Shown: piece after piece, positions 5,519 through 5,701 of the stretch
Layout of the letters: every line of letters starts with the position of its first letter
How positions within the stretch are numbered: the stretch's first letter is position 1
Translations under genes and position numbers: made by a program
DNA from: an uncultured Selenomonadaceae bacterium
GTDB taxonomy: Bacteria; Bacillota; Negativicutes; Selenomonadales; Selenomonadaceae
Direction of reading: 5' to 3'
DNA: 5,701 nt
Assembly: GCA_902782705.1 (NCBI GenBank)
Contig: CACZOL010000019.1
Location: 1 to 5,701 of the forward strand
The notes under the pieces: generated by a model
Told to the model about the DNA's origin: nothing
Database searches by the model: none
What the model saw: the letters and a program-made list of their open reading frames with translations, nothing else

Positions 5519-5701
5519 TTATTCTATCGTATAAACCCTGATCGCATTCGTGTTGCCGGCCGCGACTTTTATGCCCGAGGTCACCACCGCACGGTCGCCC
5601 GACGCGATAAGCCCCTGCGTTTTCGCCGACGTCGCCGCCAACGCGAGCATTTCTTCCGCATCTTTCCAGGCACGCGGCGACGCCGTCGCTTCAACGCCCC
5701 A
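5519..5701 (-). CDS. pyk: Pyruvate kinase, C-terminal end only (5' part outside window)
   Basis: The last 60 codons before the TAA at 5519-5521. Pyruvate kinase converts phosphoenolpyruvate and ADP to pyruvate and ATP in the cytosol, the final glycolytic step. The fragment shows WGVEA at its start (compare the WGV of pyruvate kinases), a helix with AEEMLALAATSAKTQGLI (15-32), and the terminal GDRAVVTSGIKVAAGNTNAI (35-54) followed by RVYTIE. These correspond to the GDxVVxTxGxPxGxxGxTNxIxV ending of the C-terminal allosteric domain. The window begins on a codon boundary inside this domain, so the catalytic barrel, the start and the promoter cannot be examined. The reading frame is intact. The YbjN-like gene follows in the same transcript. 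Confidence 0.9.
   Translation of the reverse strand, partial: WGVEATASPRAWKDAEEMLALAATSAKTQGLIASGDRAVVTSGIKVAAGNTNAIRVYTIE

Noticed and set aside
1..5701. Defence, toxin-antitoxin, CRISPR or other novel multigene system
   Set aside because: All intact genes belong to known housekeeping, motility or regulator families, or, in the one unknown case, sit in a pyk operon; there are no direct-repeat arrays and no signs of transfer.

Overview
The window holds seven protein-coding genes, two of them cut by the window edges, and reads as an ordinary bacterial chromosome segment. Genes are GC-rich with G/C-rich third positions, while the motA–LysR intergenic region is very AT-rich. Strong purine-rich Shine-Dalgarno sites (GGAGG type), a TTG start for motA, sigma-A-like promoters and compact hairpin/U-run terminators point to a Firmicute. 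The type II branched-chain aminotransferase, the MotA/MotB stator and the GC-rich coding suggest a motile member of the Negativicutes (Selenomonas-like). That placement is inference; no marker gene here proves it.

Layout, left to right. Positions 1-566 (minus) carry the N-terminal 188 codons of a branched-chain amino acid aminotransferase. It has its own well-formed promoter just after the end of the next gene, with an AT-rich inverted repeat centred on the predicted transcription start. Positions 644-2194 (minus) encode the fused NAD(P)HX epimerase/dehydratase Nnr, a metabolite-repair enzyme. A terminator (2213-2244) separates it from the motA-motB operon (3827 down to 2253, minus), which encodes the flagellar stator. 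The motAB mRNA has a GC-rich structured leader. Divergent to motA, across 282 bp of AT-rich DNA with two dyads and a good extended -10 promoter, lies a LysR-family regulator (4110-5003, plus). It ends at a perfect 16-bp bidirectional terminator shared with a convergent minus-strand operon: the 3' end of pyruvate kinase (5519-5701) followed 18 bp later by a small YbjN-like protein of unknown role (5060-5500).

The genes form independent units: central carbon (pyk), amino acid metabolism (BCAT), NAD(P)H repair (nnr), motility (motAB) and an orphan LysR regulator whose target is not evident. I found no mobile element, tRNA, rRNA, CRISPR array or defence system, and no evidence of a previously undescribed system. 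The points most worth checking are the motAB leader hairpins, the palindrome at the aminotransferase promoter and the pyk-linked YbjN-like gene.
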